Assembly (NCBI RefSeq): GCF_900129655.1
Contig: NZ_FQWK01000003.1
Span: 186,001 to 250,000 of the forward strand
Direction of reading: 5' to 3'
Source of the DNA: Bacteroides clarus YIT 12056
GTDB taxonomy: Bacteria > Bacteroidota > Bacteroidia > Bacteroidales > Bacteroidaceae
DNA length: 64,000 nt
A model generated the notes under the pieces. That model searched no databases and was not told where the DNA came from. It saw only the letters and a list, made by a program, of their open reading frames with translations. Position numbers and translations under genes: made by a program. Every line of letters starts with the position of its first letter. Position 1 is the first letter of the stretch. Positions 17,243-25,059 of this stretch are shown here, one piece after another.

Positions 17243-17965
17243 TTACATCATAAATGCTTCCAGTTCCTTGAAAGTTATACGCCCTTCGTACAACGCCTTA
17301 CCGAAAATAACGGCAGGTACGCCCGCCGCTTCCAGCCGGCGGATATCATCGGCGCAACTCACTCCGCCGCTGGCAATGAGGCAGAGGCCGGGATGCGCTT
17401 CCAGTATCTCCTTATACAAAGCCGTGGAAGGGCCTTGCAGCATACCGTCGCAGTTGATGTCAGTACAGATAACCTTGCGGATGCCCTTCTCCACATAGTC
17501 TTTCAGAAAAGGAAACAACTCGCAAGGGCTCTCGTCTTTCCAACCGTTGACGGCAATCTTATGGTCTTTCACATCAGCTCCGAGGATGATTTTCTCCGAA
17601 CCGTATGTTTGCAGCCAGTGACAGAAACGTTCGGGATTCTTTACGGCAATGCTACCGCCCGTCACCATCTGCGCACCGCTTTCAAACGCAATGACCAAAT
17701 CTTCATCGCTTTTCACCCCGCCACCGAAGTCTATAATCAAGGAAGTGCGGGAAGCGATCCGCTCCAGCGTGCGGTAATTCACCACATGGTGGGAAGCGGC
17801 TCCGTCGAGGTCTACCACATGAAGGCGGCGGATGCCATGCGCTTCAAGCTCCCTGGCTACTTCCACGGGATTCTCGTTATACACTTTCTTGCTGTCATAA
17901 TCACCCTGGGAGAGGCGTACGCACTTTCCGTCGATGATGTCAATAGCGGGAATTAATTCTATCAT
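17243..17965 (-). CDS. hisA: ProFAR isomerase HisA
   Basis: Isomerises ProFAR to PRFAR in histidine synthesis. The start at 17965 gives 240 residues, the normal family length, and opens with IELIPAIDII (Asp9, catalytic base); a TTG ten codons upstream (17995) would add residues not seen in the family. The phosphate loops DFGGGVKSD and IASGGVS and the second acid region ICTDINCDG are present. Half-barrel repeats as in HisF. Lies between hisH (47 bp) and hisF (33 bp). Confidence 0.95.
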   Translation of the reverse strand: MIELIPAIDIIDGKCVRLSQGDYDSKKVYNENPVEVARELEAHGIRRLHVVDLDGAASHHVVNYRTLERIASRTSLIIDFGGGVKSDEDLVIAFESGAQMVTGGSIAVKNPERFCHWLQTYGSEKIILGADVKDHKIAVNGWKDESPCELFPFLKDYVEKGIRKVICTDINCDGMLQGPSTALYKEILEAHPGLCLIASGGVSCADDIRRLEAAGVPAVIFGKALYEGRITFKELEAFMM

Positions 17966-18012
17966 GTCAATTAACTGCAAATTACGAGTTATCAAATAGC
18001 GGCATCTTCCGC

Positions 18013-18603
18013 CTATAAGTCCAGAAAATTCTGCAGGATACGTTCGCCTACACTTCCACTCTTTTCGGGATGAAACTGGGTGGCATAGAAGTTATCCTTA
18101 TGCAAAGCGGCGCTGAACGGAAGTATGTAGTCCGTTACGGCAGCCGTACAATCGTTGACCGGAACATAAAAGCTGTGTACGAAATAGACGAATTCTTCTT
18201 TCGTAAAGCCCCTGAAGAGGTCGCTGTCGGTCTGCGAAATCGTATTCCAGCCCATGTGGGGAACCTTATCCTCATGCTTTTGCGAAACGAAACGTTTCAC
18301 GTCGGCATCAAAAATACCGAGGCAATCCACATCTCCTTCCTCCGAATGGCGGCACATCAACTGCATGCCCAGGCAGATACCCAATACCGGCTGACGCAGC
18401 TCTTTTATCAGCTTGCCCATGCCGCCGGCATTCAGGAAGTTCATGGTTGTCTCCGCCTCACCCACTCCGGGGAAGATAACTTTATCCGCAGCGCGTAACA
18501 CCGCTTCATCCGCCGTAATCTCCGCCTCAACGCCCAAACGCCTCAAGGCATAGTCCACCGAACGGATGTTACCTGCATTGTATTTGATAACTGCAACCTT
18601 CAT
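18013..18603 (-). CDS. hisH: Imidazole glycerol phosphate synthase, glutamine amidotransferase subunit
   Basis: Class I glutaminase that supplies ammonia to HisF. The 196-aa protein has the nucleophile elbow LGICLGMQLM (Cys), the His-Glu pair in TQFHPEKSG, and the N-terminal KYNAGNIRSV. Six bp after purU and ahead of hisA, in the order hisH-hisA-hisF-hisIE typical of Bacteroides. Confidence 0.96.
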   Translation of the reverse strand: MKVAVIKYNAGNIRSVDYALRRLGVEAEITADEAVLRAADKVIFPGVGEAETTMNFLNAGGMGKLIKELRQPVLGICLGMQLMCRHSEEGDVDCLGIFDADVKRFVSQKHEDKVPHMGWNTISQTDSDLFRGFTKEEFVYFVHSFYVPVNDCTAAVTDYILPFSAALHKDNFYATQFHPEKSGSVGERILQNFLDL

Positions 18604-18609
18604 CAGCCA

Positions 18610-19467
18610 CTAATTAAATATTACGGTCTTATTCTTATACGCCAGCACCTTGCGCTCGATATGCTTCTGAACGGCGCGTGAAAGGACAATCTTTTCCAAA
18701 TCCTTACCCTTGTTCACCAAGTCCTGCACGGTGTCCTTATGCGTGATGCGCACCACATCCTGCTCGATGATAGGGCCTGCATCCAGCTCCGTGGTAACGT
18801 AGTGGCTGGTAGCGCCGATAATCTTCACACCACGCTCAAATGCCGCATGATAGGGTTTCGCTCCTACAAACGCCGGAAGGAAAGAGTGGTGGATATTGAT
18901 GATTCGGTTGGGATAAGCGTCTATCATCTTCTCGGAAATTACCTGCATATAGCGCGCCAGCACGATGAAGTTCACTTTATGCTTGGCCAGCAGTTCCATT
19001 TCTTTCTTCTCCTGCTCTTCTTTCGTTTCCTTTGTGATAGGGAACAGGTGGAAAGGTATGCCGAAACGTTCCGCCACATGCTGCAAGTCGGGATGATTGC
19101 TTATTATAAGAGGTATCTCCACATTCCACTCACCTGCCGTATAGCGTGCCAGCAGGTCGAAGAGGCAGTGCGACATCTTCGACACGAAGATAGCCATACG
19201 CGGTTTGGCATCCGAGAAGTAAAGACGGAAATTCATTCCGTACTTCTGCGCATACAACGTTTCAAAATAATCTTCTATTTTCTCTTGAGGAACCAGGAAA
19301 TTTTCCAATTCCCACTCGATACGCATGAAAAAGATATTCTCTACGTGGTCTACATACTGATCCAGATAGATAATATTACCCTTGTTCACCGTTATAAAGT
19401 CCGTTACTTCCGCCAGGATGCCCGGTTTGTCGGGACAGTGAAGTAACAGTTTGGCTGTTTTCATCAT
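18610..19467 (-). CDS. purU: Formyltetrahydrofolate deformylase
   Basis: Hydrolyses 10-formyl-THF to formate and THF, balancing one-carbon pools. In the 285-aa protein residues 1-80 are an ACT domain (LLLHCPDKPGILAEVTDF) and the rest is a formyltransferase fold with NIHHSFLPAF (catalytic His) and TTELDAGPIIEQD (Asp). Two Met codons open the frame; either could be used. It heads the his cluster with only 6 bp to hisH, a placement that may reflect shared purine and one-carbon demand, since AICAR is released by HisF. Confidence 0.93.
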   Translation of the reverse strand: MMKTAKLLLHCPDKPGILAEVTDFITVNKGNIIYLDQYVDHVENIFFMRIEWELENFLVPQEKIEDYFETLYAQKYGMNFRLYFSDAKPRMAIFVSKMSHCLFDLLARYTAGEWNVEIPLIISNHPDLQHVAERFGIPFHLFPITKETKEEQEKKEMELLAKHKVNFIVLARYMQVISEKMIDAYPNRIINIHHSFLPAFVGAKPYHAAFERGVKIIGATSHYVTTELDAGPIIEQDVVRITHKDTVQDLVNKGKDLEKIVLSRAVQKHIERKVLAYKNKTVIFN

Positions 19468-19521
19468 CCTAAAATCTCTTTTTTATCGTTTTCTAATTAC
19501 AACATTCTTGTTTTGAGTTCG

Positions 19522-19529
19522 CAAAAATA
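19522..19529 (-). promoter_or_regulatory. Candidate -7 box for the purU-his-lys cluster
   Basis: TATTTTTG on the minus strand fits the Bacteroides TAnnTTTG box, 55 bp ahead of the purU start. The -33 position is poor (TTCG at 19 bp), so support is modest. Confidence 0.35.
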
Positions 19530-19765
19530 ACGATTTATTGCAAAATAACGAACTTTTCGAGCAGGAAGTTTAAAAGTCGGCGTAAAATGTTTCGTTTTCT
19601 TCAGAAACAAGGGTTCAATCGGATGCTAAATGCTACATAAACGCTCTATAAACGGTTTTCTAAATAGTTGTTAAATCACGATACTTCCTTTTTTTACAAT
19701 ATTCTCAATATGAGGATGTAAAGTAAATGCAACCAAAAAGCCCCGAAAAAAAGTTTATCGCAGCT

Positions 19766-19796
19766 ATTGCAGGTTCAAAAAAAACACCTACCTTTG
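19766..19796 (+). promoter_or_regulatory. Promoter of tRNA-Asp
   Basis: ATTG at 19766-19769, 19 bp, then TACCTTTG at 19789-19796: a near-perfect Bacteroides promoter ending 42 bp before the tRNA. The rest of 19468-19765 holds no gene that I can support. Confidence 0.7.
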
Positions 19797-19838
19797 CAAC
19801 CGCAATCGAGAGAGATAGCAATGATAAAATGAAATTCT

Positions 19839-19912
19839 GGTGCGTTAGTTCAGTTGGTTAGAATACATGCCTGTCACGCATGGGGTCACGGGTTCGAGTC
19901 CCGTACGCACCG
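19839..19912 (+). tRNA. tRNA-Asp (anticodon GTC)
   Basis: Complete cloverleaf: acceptor GGTGCGT pairs with ACGCACC, anticodon loop CTGTCAC gives GTC, T-loop TTCGAGT between ACGGG and CCCGT, discriminator G73. CCA is not encoded. Own promoter upstream and terminator downstream, so it is a single-gene unit. Confidence 0.97.
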
Positions 19913-19928
19913 CAGAATTAGAAATAAA

Positions 19929-19963
19929 GCCCTGAAACTCAATAAGTTTCAGGGCTTTTTCTT
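19929..19963 (+). terminator. Terminator of tRNA-Asp
   Basis: Perfect 11-bp GC-containing stem (19929-19939 with 19945-19955), 5-base loop, then TTTTTCTTT; 16 bp after the tRNA. Confidence 0.9.
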
Positions 19964-20058
19964 TATACAAATCTCCCCCGGTAATTCACGGCAACCGCCA
20001 CATGGCTTACCGTGATTGATAAAGAAAAAAATTCATTCAATAGAATTCTTCTCCTTTC

Positions 20059-20168
20059 ACCGTTTGGAAACAGACAGTCCGTTTAAGCGAAACACACTAT
20101 GCGTTTCGCCTCAACGCATCATACGTTTACGCCGGACGCACAGTGTGTTTTCATCCGTAAACAGTTTA
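20059..20168. repeat. 22-bp-period array of short palindromes (array 1)
   Basis: Four 15-bp units begin at 20080, 20102, 20124 and 20146, each of the form CGTTnnnnnnnAACG or a decayed version, separated by 7-bp spacers; a fainter copy precedes them. Inverted matches also join neighbouring units (GCGAAAC at 20087 with GTTTCGC at 20103; ATGCGTT at 20099 with AACGCAT at 20113). The array begins about 60 bp past the stop of the acetyltransferase gene (minus strand). The rest of 19964-20227 holds no gene I can support. Confidence 0.65.
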
Positions 20169-20227
20169 TACCACCTCTCCCACCTTTCACACAGTCCCGT
20201 CCATACGGAATAGCGGGCGGATAGGAT

Positions 20228-20791
20228 TTAGCAGATATATTTCATAATTTTCGCAGGCACTCCCCCTACGATTGCATCCGCCGGAACATCTTTCGTCACC
20301 ACCGCGCCGGCTGCCACCACCGCATTGTCACCAATCGTCACGCCTTGCAGAATAGTGGAATTTGAACCTACCCACACATTCCTGCCAAGCACGATAGGCG
20401 CAGGATATGTGGTATGACGGTCTTCGGGCGCAAGCCCGTGGTCGAGGGTTGCAAAAACCACATTATGCCCTATCTGGCAGCCGTCTCCCAACGTAACCCC
20501 GCCATGGTCTTGAAAATGGCAGCAGGCATTGATAAATACGTTATCACCGATTTCAATATTCTTTCCGAAATCCGTATAGAACGGCGGGAACACGCGAAGC
20601 GAGGGCGGCACGGGTTTTCCGAAAAGTTCGGAGAGCAACGCCCTCACCTCGTCCGGAGCATAATAGGAAGTATTCAATTTAAATGTAACACGTCTCGCCT
20701 CATTACTCATTTCGTCCATAAAGCGATGTATCTCTTCCGCATCGAGAGCCTTTCGTGTCTTTACATATTCCAAAAAATCATTAAGTGTCAT
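20228..20791 (-). CDS. Maltose/galactoside-type O-acetyltransferase (left-handed beta-helix)
   Basis: Acetyl-CoA-dependent O-acetylation of a sugar or small acceptor in the cytosol. From the ATG at 20791 the protein has 187 residues: an N-terminal helical segment of the maltose-acetyltransferase type, then hexapeptide repeats (NIEIGDNVFINACCHF, VTLGDGCQIGHNVVF, VWVGSNSTILQGVTIGDNAVVAAGAVV) and the usual VPADAIVGGVPAKIMK ending. His in CCHFQDHGG/LDHG is at the expected active site. A TTG start at 20821 is rejected because a promoter box lies across it. Convergent with tRNA-Asp, divergent from the AraC pair. Substrate unknown. Confidence 0.85.
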   Translation of the reverse strand: MTLNDFLEYVKTRKALDAEEIHRFMDEMSNEARRVTFKLNTSYYAPDEVRALLSELFGKPVPPSLRVFPPFYTDFGKNIEIGDNVFINACCHFQDHGGVTLGDGCQIGHNVVFATLDHGLAPEDRHTTYPAPIVLGRNVWVGSNSTILQGVTIGDNAVVAAGAVVTKDVPADAIVGGVPAKIMKYIC

Positions 20792-20818
20792 ATAACCAGC
20801 TATTAATAAATTACACTG

Positions 20819-20826
20819 CAAATGTA
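20819..20826 (-). promoter_or_regulatory. -7 box of the acetyltransferase gene
   Basis: TACATTTG on the minus strand, 28 bp ahead of the chosen ATG, fits TAnnTTTG and supports the shorter start. A matching TACATTTG on the plus strand at 20925-20932 may serve the divergent AraC gene. No good -33 partner for either. Confidence 0.4.
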
Positions 20827-20955
20827 ACCGAATGACAACCGCACCCGTGTGAACGAATTACGGACATTTGTAACCTAATTACTGATTCTGCGCGAAGCGG
20901 TGTACTACGTATGATTTTATTCTTTACATTTGTGCAGGACTAAAAACGATACCTT

Positions 20956-21855
20956 ATGAAAGAAGTTATAAAACTGGACACAGTAGACCAATACAACCAA
21001 TTCTTCGGACTTGAAACCCTGCATCCGCTGGTGAGCGTGGTAGACCTGTCGGAAGCCACCAAGTTCCCTACACATTTTACGATGAACTACGGAATATACG
21101 CGCTCTTTCTGAAAAAAGTAAAATGCGGGGACATCCGCTACGGCAGGCAGATTTATGATTACCAGGAAGGGACGGTCACCAGCTTTGCTCCGGGACAGGT
21201 CGTGGAAACGGAGATGCAGCAGGGAGTGAAGCCGAGCGCCCACGGTCTTTTGTTCCATCCCGACCTGATTAAAGGAACTTCTTTGGGACAAGACATCAAG
21301 CAGTATTCATTCTTTTCGTACGCCTCGGCCGAAGCCCTGCACCTATCCGAGGAAGAAAAAGGCATATTCATGGATTGTCTGGAGAAAATAGAAATGGAGC
21401 TCCAGCACCCGATCGACAAGCACAGCAAACGTCTGATTTCGCGGAACATCGAACTGCTGCTGGATTACTGCATGCGCTTCTACGAAAGGCAGTTCATCAC
21501 CCGTTCGGAAAGCAACAAGAGCGTGCTGGTGAAATTCGAAGCCTTGCTCGACGATTATTTCCAAAGCGGCAAACCGCAAACGGACGGGCTGCCTTCCGTA
21601 AAATACTTCGCCGACAAAGTATTCCTGTCACCCAACTATTTCGGAGATCTGATAAAGAAAGAAACCGGAAAAAGCGCGCAGGAATACATTCAGACCAGAA
21701 TGATAGATTTAGCCAAAGAGATGATTGCCGGGACGGAAAAGACGGTCAGCCAGATTGCCTATGAGCTGGGATTCCAATATTCGCAGCATTTCAATCGCAT
21801 CTTCAAGAAGAACGTGGGGTATACACCCGGCGAATACAGAAAACTACAAATATAA
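20956..21855 (+). CDS. AraC-family transcriptional regulator (first of a tandem pair)
   Basis: A 299-aa cytosolic regulator. The first 170 residues are a cupin-like sensing domain (LHPLVSVVDLSEA, then YDYQEGTVTSFAPGQV); the last 100 form the two helix-turn-helix motifs of AraC proteins (KYFADKVFLSPNYFGDLIKKETGKSA region, then IAYELGFQYSQHFNRIFKKNVGYTPGEYR). About 24 bp before a paralogue of the same length. Divergent from the acetyltransferase gene, which is a possible target. Ligand unknown. Confidence 0.9.
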   Translation: MKEVIKLDTVDQYNQFFGLETLHPLVSVVDLSEATKFPTHFTMNYGIYALFLKKVKCGDIRYGRQIYDYQEGTVTSFAPGQVVETEMQQGVKPSAHGLLFHPDLIKGTSLGQDIKQYSFFSYASAEALHLSEEEKGIFMDCLEKIEMELQHPIDKHSKRLISRNIELLLDYCMRFYERQFITRSESNKSVLVKFEALLDDYFQSGKPQTDGLPSVKYFADKVFLSPNYFGDLIKKETGKSAQEYIQTRMIDLAKEMIAGTEKTVSQIAYELGFQYSQHFNRIFKKNVGYTPGEYRKLQI

Positions 21856-21878
21856 AGGATGCGGATAAGATTGTCCTT

Positions 21879-22775
21879 ATGAAAAAAGAGATACTGAATA
21901 TAGAGACTGTACATCAATGTAATTGTTGTATGGGCTGCAAGACGCTGCATCCGCTGGTGAGTGTCATCGACTTATCCAAAGCCAACCTGGAGCAGCGCAC
22001 CATCCGGTGTGATTTCTATACGATTATTCTGATGGAAGGAGAAGCCGGGGAGCTTACGTACGGACGCAAATACTACGACTACTCCAACGCCACACTGATA
22101 TTCCGTACGCCGGGCGAATCCATAAAGCTGGGTATAAACAATATACTTACTCAAAAAGGCCTGCTGCTGGCTTTTCATCCGGAGCTGATAGCGCACACTG
22201 CATTGGGAAGCCACATCAAGGAGTACTCCTTCTTTTTTTACAAGCTGAACGAATCGCTGCACCTGTCATCGCGCGAAAAGATGAAAATCATAGAATGTAT
22301 CCGCAATATCGAAGAGGAGCTTCGGCACTCCATAGATTGCCATAGCAAGACGCTGATTTCACGCTATATCGAGTTGCTGCTGGATTATTGCGCACGTTTC
22401 AACGAACGCCAGTTCATCACTCGTTGTGAGGCCAACAAGGCGATTCTGCACAAAACGAAGTTGCTGCTGAGCGAATATATCTCGTCCGGCAAGCTGGAAG
22501 GCGGTGTATTGCCCACAGAGGAATATTGCGCGGACGCCCTTCGCCTGTCCCCCTGTTATTTCGGTGATTTGCTAAGGTTTGAGACCGGAAAAAGTATTCA
22601 CGAGTATTTCCAGCTAATGCGGCTCAACATCGCAAAGAAAATGTTGCTGGACAAGGAGAATGCCGTAGGCACGGTAGCCAAGAAATTAGGGTATGCCAAT
22701 ACGCAGTATTTTACCGGCCTGTTCAAGAAGATAACGGGGATGACACCGACTGAATATAAATATGCGCAGAATTGA
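21879..22775 (+). CDS. AraC-family transcriptional regulator (second of a tandem pair)
   Basis: A 298-aa paralogue of the gene just before it, alignable end to end: LHPLVSVIDLSKA at the start, the HSIDCHSKTLISRYIELLLDYCARFNERQFITR stretch in the middle (shortened here by its first words only), and the C-terminal AraC HTH pair ending TGMTPTEYKYAQN. It differs in carrying several Cys near the N-terminus (CNCCMGC, about residues 10-16), absent from the first copy, which could give it metal or redox sensing; that is inference. The tandem copies point to a local duplication followed by divergence. Confidence 0.88.
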   Translation: MKKEILNIETVHQCNCCMGCKTLHPLVSVIDLSKANLEQRTIRCDFYTIILMEGEAGELTYGRKYYDYSNATLIFRTPGESIKLGINNILTQKGLLLAFHPELIAHTALGSHIKEYSFFFYKLNESLHLSSREKMKIIECIRNIEEELRHSIDCHSKTLISRYIELLLDYCARFNERQFITRCEANKAILHKTKLLLSEYISSGKLEGGVLPTEEYCADALRLSPCYFGDLLRFETGKSIHEYFQLMRLNIAKKMLLDKENAVGTVAKKLGYANTQYFTGLFKKITGMTPTEYKYAQN

Positions 22776-22807
22776 CAGGACGGTTGTCCATATGCCGGTC
22801 ACCCTAC

Positions 22808-23896
22808 TCAATTCAGATAAGTAATCTCCCCTATTACGGGCATCAGGACATCCAGTGAGTCTTTCTCTTTCAGATTCACGGCATTCCTTAACGGTTCATC
22901 CCAACGGTGTCTTGCCAAGGCAAACTTCGAGTGATGAACCGTTAAGTATTTCTCCGCTTTCAAATCTTCGGCTGCCTGCGCAAGATAAGCGGGCATGGTA
23001 TGGATATATTTCCAGTCCTCATTATACTGCCCGTTCTCCAGTATGGCAAGATCGATTCCCGGATATTTCTTACCGATTTCGGCAAAACGCGTGTCATATC
23101 CGCCGTCTCCGCCCATATAAATCTTTTGCGAGGGAGTTTCAATAAGGAAAGAAGCCCAAAGCGACCGATTGGATTTCAGAAAACGTCCGGAGAAATGACG
23201 GGAAGGCAGGCAGTGAATAAGAAAGCCCTCATCGAGCCCGGCATCTTCAAACCAGTCCAGTTCCACCAAACGCGACTTGTCGAAGCCCCAATATTCAAAA
23301 TGCTCGCCCACCCCCAGCGGACAAACGACCTTACCCGTACGCTCCTTCAATTGCATCACCGTGCCGTAGTCCAAATGGTCCCAATGGTCGTGCGTGATAA
23401 CCAGGTAATCAATGTCGGGCATATCTTCCGGCTTGTAAATATCCGTACCCTTAAACGGCTTGTTAAGGAAAGAAAGCGGGGCGGCCGCACAGAAAACGGG
23501 GTCTACCAATATCCGCTTGCCGTCCGCCTGGATAAAATAAGAAGAATGGCCGAACCACACCAACACATTCTCGTCCCGTCCTATGCTTTTCAAGTCCGTC
23601 TTGACGGCCGGAACATCTTCTTGGGGACGAAGCCCTTCCTCTTTTTTGAAAACAAAACTCCATAAAGCGCCCAAACGGCCTTTCTTTGCCGTCATCTGCA
23701 CAGTGGGATGCAGGTTATGGAACTGCCCGTCCCTGTAATGAGGCGACTTTCTGATTCGCTCCAGCCGTTCTCCCTGCGGCAGTCTCCCAAACTGCGGGCG
23801 GTTGACAAATACAATACCCGCCACGCCTGCCGCTATAATCACACCCGCTATTATTCCTATTATCATATATACCTTTTTCTTTTTCCGTGACTTCAT
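22808..23896 (-). CDS. Membrane-anchored MBL-fold hydrolase (RomA/NAPE-PLD-like)
   Basis: A 362-aa metallo-beta-lactamase-fold protein. Residues 5-30 form a membrane helix after a basic start (KSRKKKK), so it is probably anchored with the enzyme outside the cytosol. The metal site reads VITHDHWDHLDYG (HxHxDH), followed by a His in CLPSRHFSGR, an Asp in GGDGGYDT and a His near the end (TVHHSKFAL). This arrangement and VWFGHSSYFIQADG are typical of the L-ascorbate-lactonase / N-acyl-phosphatidylethanolamine phospholipase D branch. Substrate unknown; a phospholipid or lactone is possible. Stands alone, converging with the AraC genes. Confidence 0.82.
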   Translation of the reverse strand: MKSRKKKKVYMIIGIIAGVIIAAGVAGIVFVNRPQFGRLPQGERLERIRKSPHYRDGQFHNLHPTVQMTAKKGRLGALWSFVFKKEEGLRPQEDVPAVKTDLKSIGRDENVLVWFGHSSYFIQADGKRILVDPVFCAAAPLSFLNKPFKGTDIYKPEDMPDIDYLVITHDHWDHLDYGTVMQLKERTGKVVCPLGVGEHFEYWGFDKSRLVELDWFEDAGLDEGFLIHCLPSRHFSGRFLKSNRSLWASFLIETPSQKIYMGGDGGYDTRFAEIGKKYPGIDLAILENGQYNEDWKYIHTMPAYLAQAAEDLKAEKYLTVHHSKFALARHRWDEPLRNAVNLKEKDSLDVLMPVIGEITYLN

Positions 23897-23920
23897 ACTT
23901 CAAACTACATTAAACCTGTG

Positions 23921-23952
23921 CAAAGGTAGGCTTACTTCCTCAGTTTAGCAAC
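23921..23952 (-). promoter_or_regulatory. Promoter of the MBL-fold hydrolase gene
   Basis: Minus strand: GTTG (23949-23952), 20 bp, TACCTTTG (23921-23928), ending 24 bp before the start codon. Good match to the Bacteroides consensus. Confidence 0.6.
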
Positions 23953-24004
23953 ATACAGATTACGGATGTTGTTATCAATATTACTGTTTTTCTCAATAAA
24001 TCAT

Positions 24005-24012
24005 TACCTTTG
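24005..24012 (+). promoter_or_regulatory. -7 box of the PfkB kinase gene
   Basis: TACCTTTG fits TAnnTTTG, 45 bp ahead of the start codon. No clear -33 element. Confidence 0.45.
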
Positions 24013-24057
24013 CGGCAAAATTACAAATAAATAAACGAATAAAAACAACAGGGAACA

Positions 24058-24936
24058 ATGAGTGTACACGATTTATGCTGCATCGGTTATATCACACAGG
24101 ACAAGATAGTTACCACCAAGAACACGATATTCATGCCGGGCGGCACTTCTTTCTATTTTGCGCATGCCATCAAGCATCTCGACCCGAATGGCTTTTTATT
24201 GGTTACGGCTCTGGCCGACGCCGACATGAGCGTAGCGGAAGATATACGGAAAGAAGGCATCGAAGTGAAAACTCTGCCCAGCGCCCATTCCGTCTGCTTT
24301 GAAAATATATACGGAGAAAATCAGAACGAACGTACGCAACGTGTCACGGCAAAGGCCGATCCGTTTACAATGGAAGGTTTGCGGGACGTCAACGCCCGGA
24401 TTATTCATTTGGGCAGTCTGCTGGCTGACGACTTTTCGCTGGACGTCATCAAATACCTGTCGGGCAAAGGACTGCTGTCGGTAGACGTTCAGGGCTTTCT
24501 GCGCAAGGTGGATAATGAAAAGGTGCTTCCCGTGGACTGGCCGGAAAAGAAAGAAGCCTTGAAGCATATCCATATATTAAAAGCTAACGAAACCGAAATG
24601 GAAGTGCTCACCGGATGCAAAGAGCCCCATGAAGCCGCCCTGCTCATTGCCGACTGGGGCGTGAAAGAGGTATTGCTGACACTGGGAGACAAAGGCTCGC
24701 TGATATACGCCAAAGGACAATTCCACGAAATCCCCGCCTACTCCGCCCTGCAAATAGTGGATGCCACAGGCTGCGGAGATACCTATATGGTGGGGTATCT
24801 GTATATGCGGAACAAGGGCGCGTCCTATCAGGAAGCGGGCTGCTTTGCCGCTGCCATGTGCACCATCAAGCTGCAAACGCACGGACCGTTCCGCGGAACC
24901 GAGGCCGAAATCAGAAGGATAATCAATCTCGCGTAA
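24058..24936 (+). CDS. PfkB-family carbohydrate kinase
   Basis: A 292-aa ribokinase-fold kinase that phosphorylates a sugar or nucleoside with ATP. The C-terminal PfkB signature is present as VDATGCGDTYMVGYLY (catalytic Asp in GCGD); the usual Ala of GAGD is replaced by Cys. The N-terminal GGTSFYFAHAI takes the place of the first PfkB signature. No neighbouring transporter or pathway gene shows the substrate. Convergent with hcp across a strong terminator. Confidence 0.85.
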   Translation: MSVHDLCCIGYITQDKIVTTKNTIFMPGGTSFYFAHAIKHLDPNGFLLVTALADADMSVAEDIRKEGIEVKTLPSAHSVCFENIYGENQNERTQRVTAKADPFTMEGLRDVNARIIHLGSLLADDFSLDVIKYLSGKGLLSVDVQGFLRKVDNEKVLPVDWPEKKEALKHIHILKANETEMEVLTGCKEPHEAALLIADWGVKEVLLTLGDKGSLIYAKGQFHEIPAYSALQIVDATGCGDTYMVGYLYMRNKGASYQEAGCFAAAMCTIKLQTHGPFRGTEAEIRRIINLA

Positions 24937-24978
24937 AGAAAAACGTTCTCTTTACGGAACGAGAGTCACTAAAAAGCT

Positions 24979-25034
24979 GAGAGTGTGTCAAAACAAAAAA
25001 ACGCTTACCGTTTGTTTTGTTTTGACACACTCTC
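24979..25034. terminator. Bidirectional terminator between the PfkB gene and hcp
   Basis: Perfect 19-bp arms (24979-24997 and 25016-25034) with A-rich and T-rich inner ends, placed between convergent stops. The stem is long for a terminator, so it may also be a mobile palindrome. Confidence 0.75.
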
Positions 25035-25059
25035 GTTATTACCCTATCGGCTTATCCGC

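Noticed and set aside
20016..20213. 65-codon frame between tRNA-Asp and the acetyltransferase
   Set aside because: It overlaps palindrome array 1 and its residues follow the repeat, with no protein-like pattern.
24979..25034. Insertion-sequence remnant
   Set aside because: The 19-bp stem lies exactly between convergent stops and is best explained as a terminator; no other element features.
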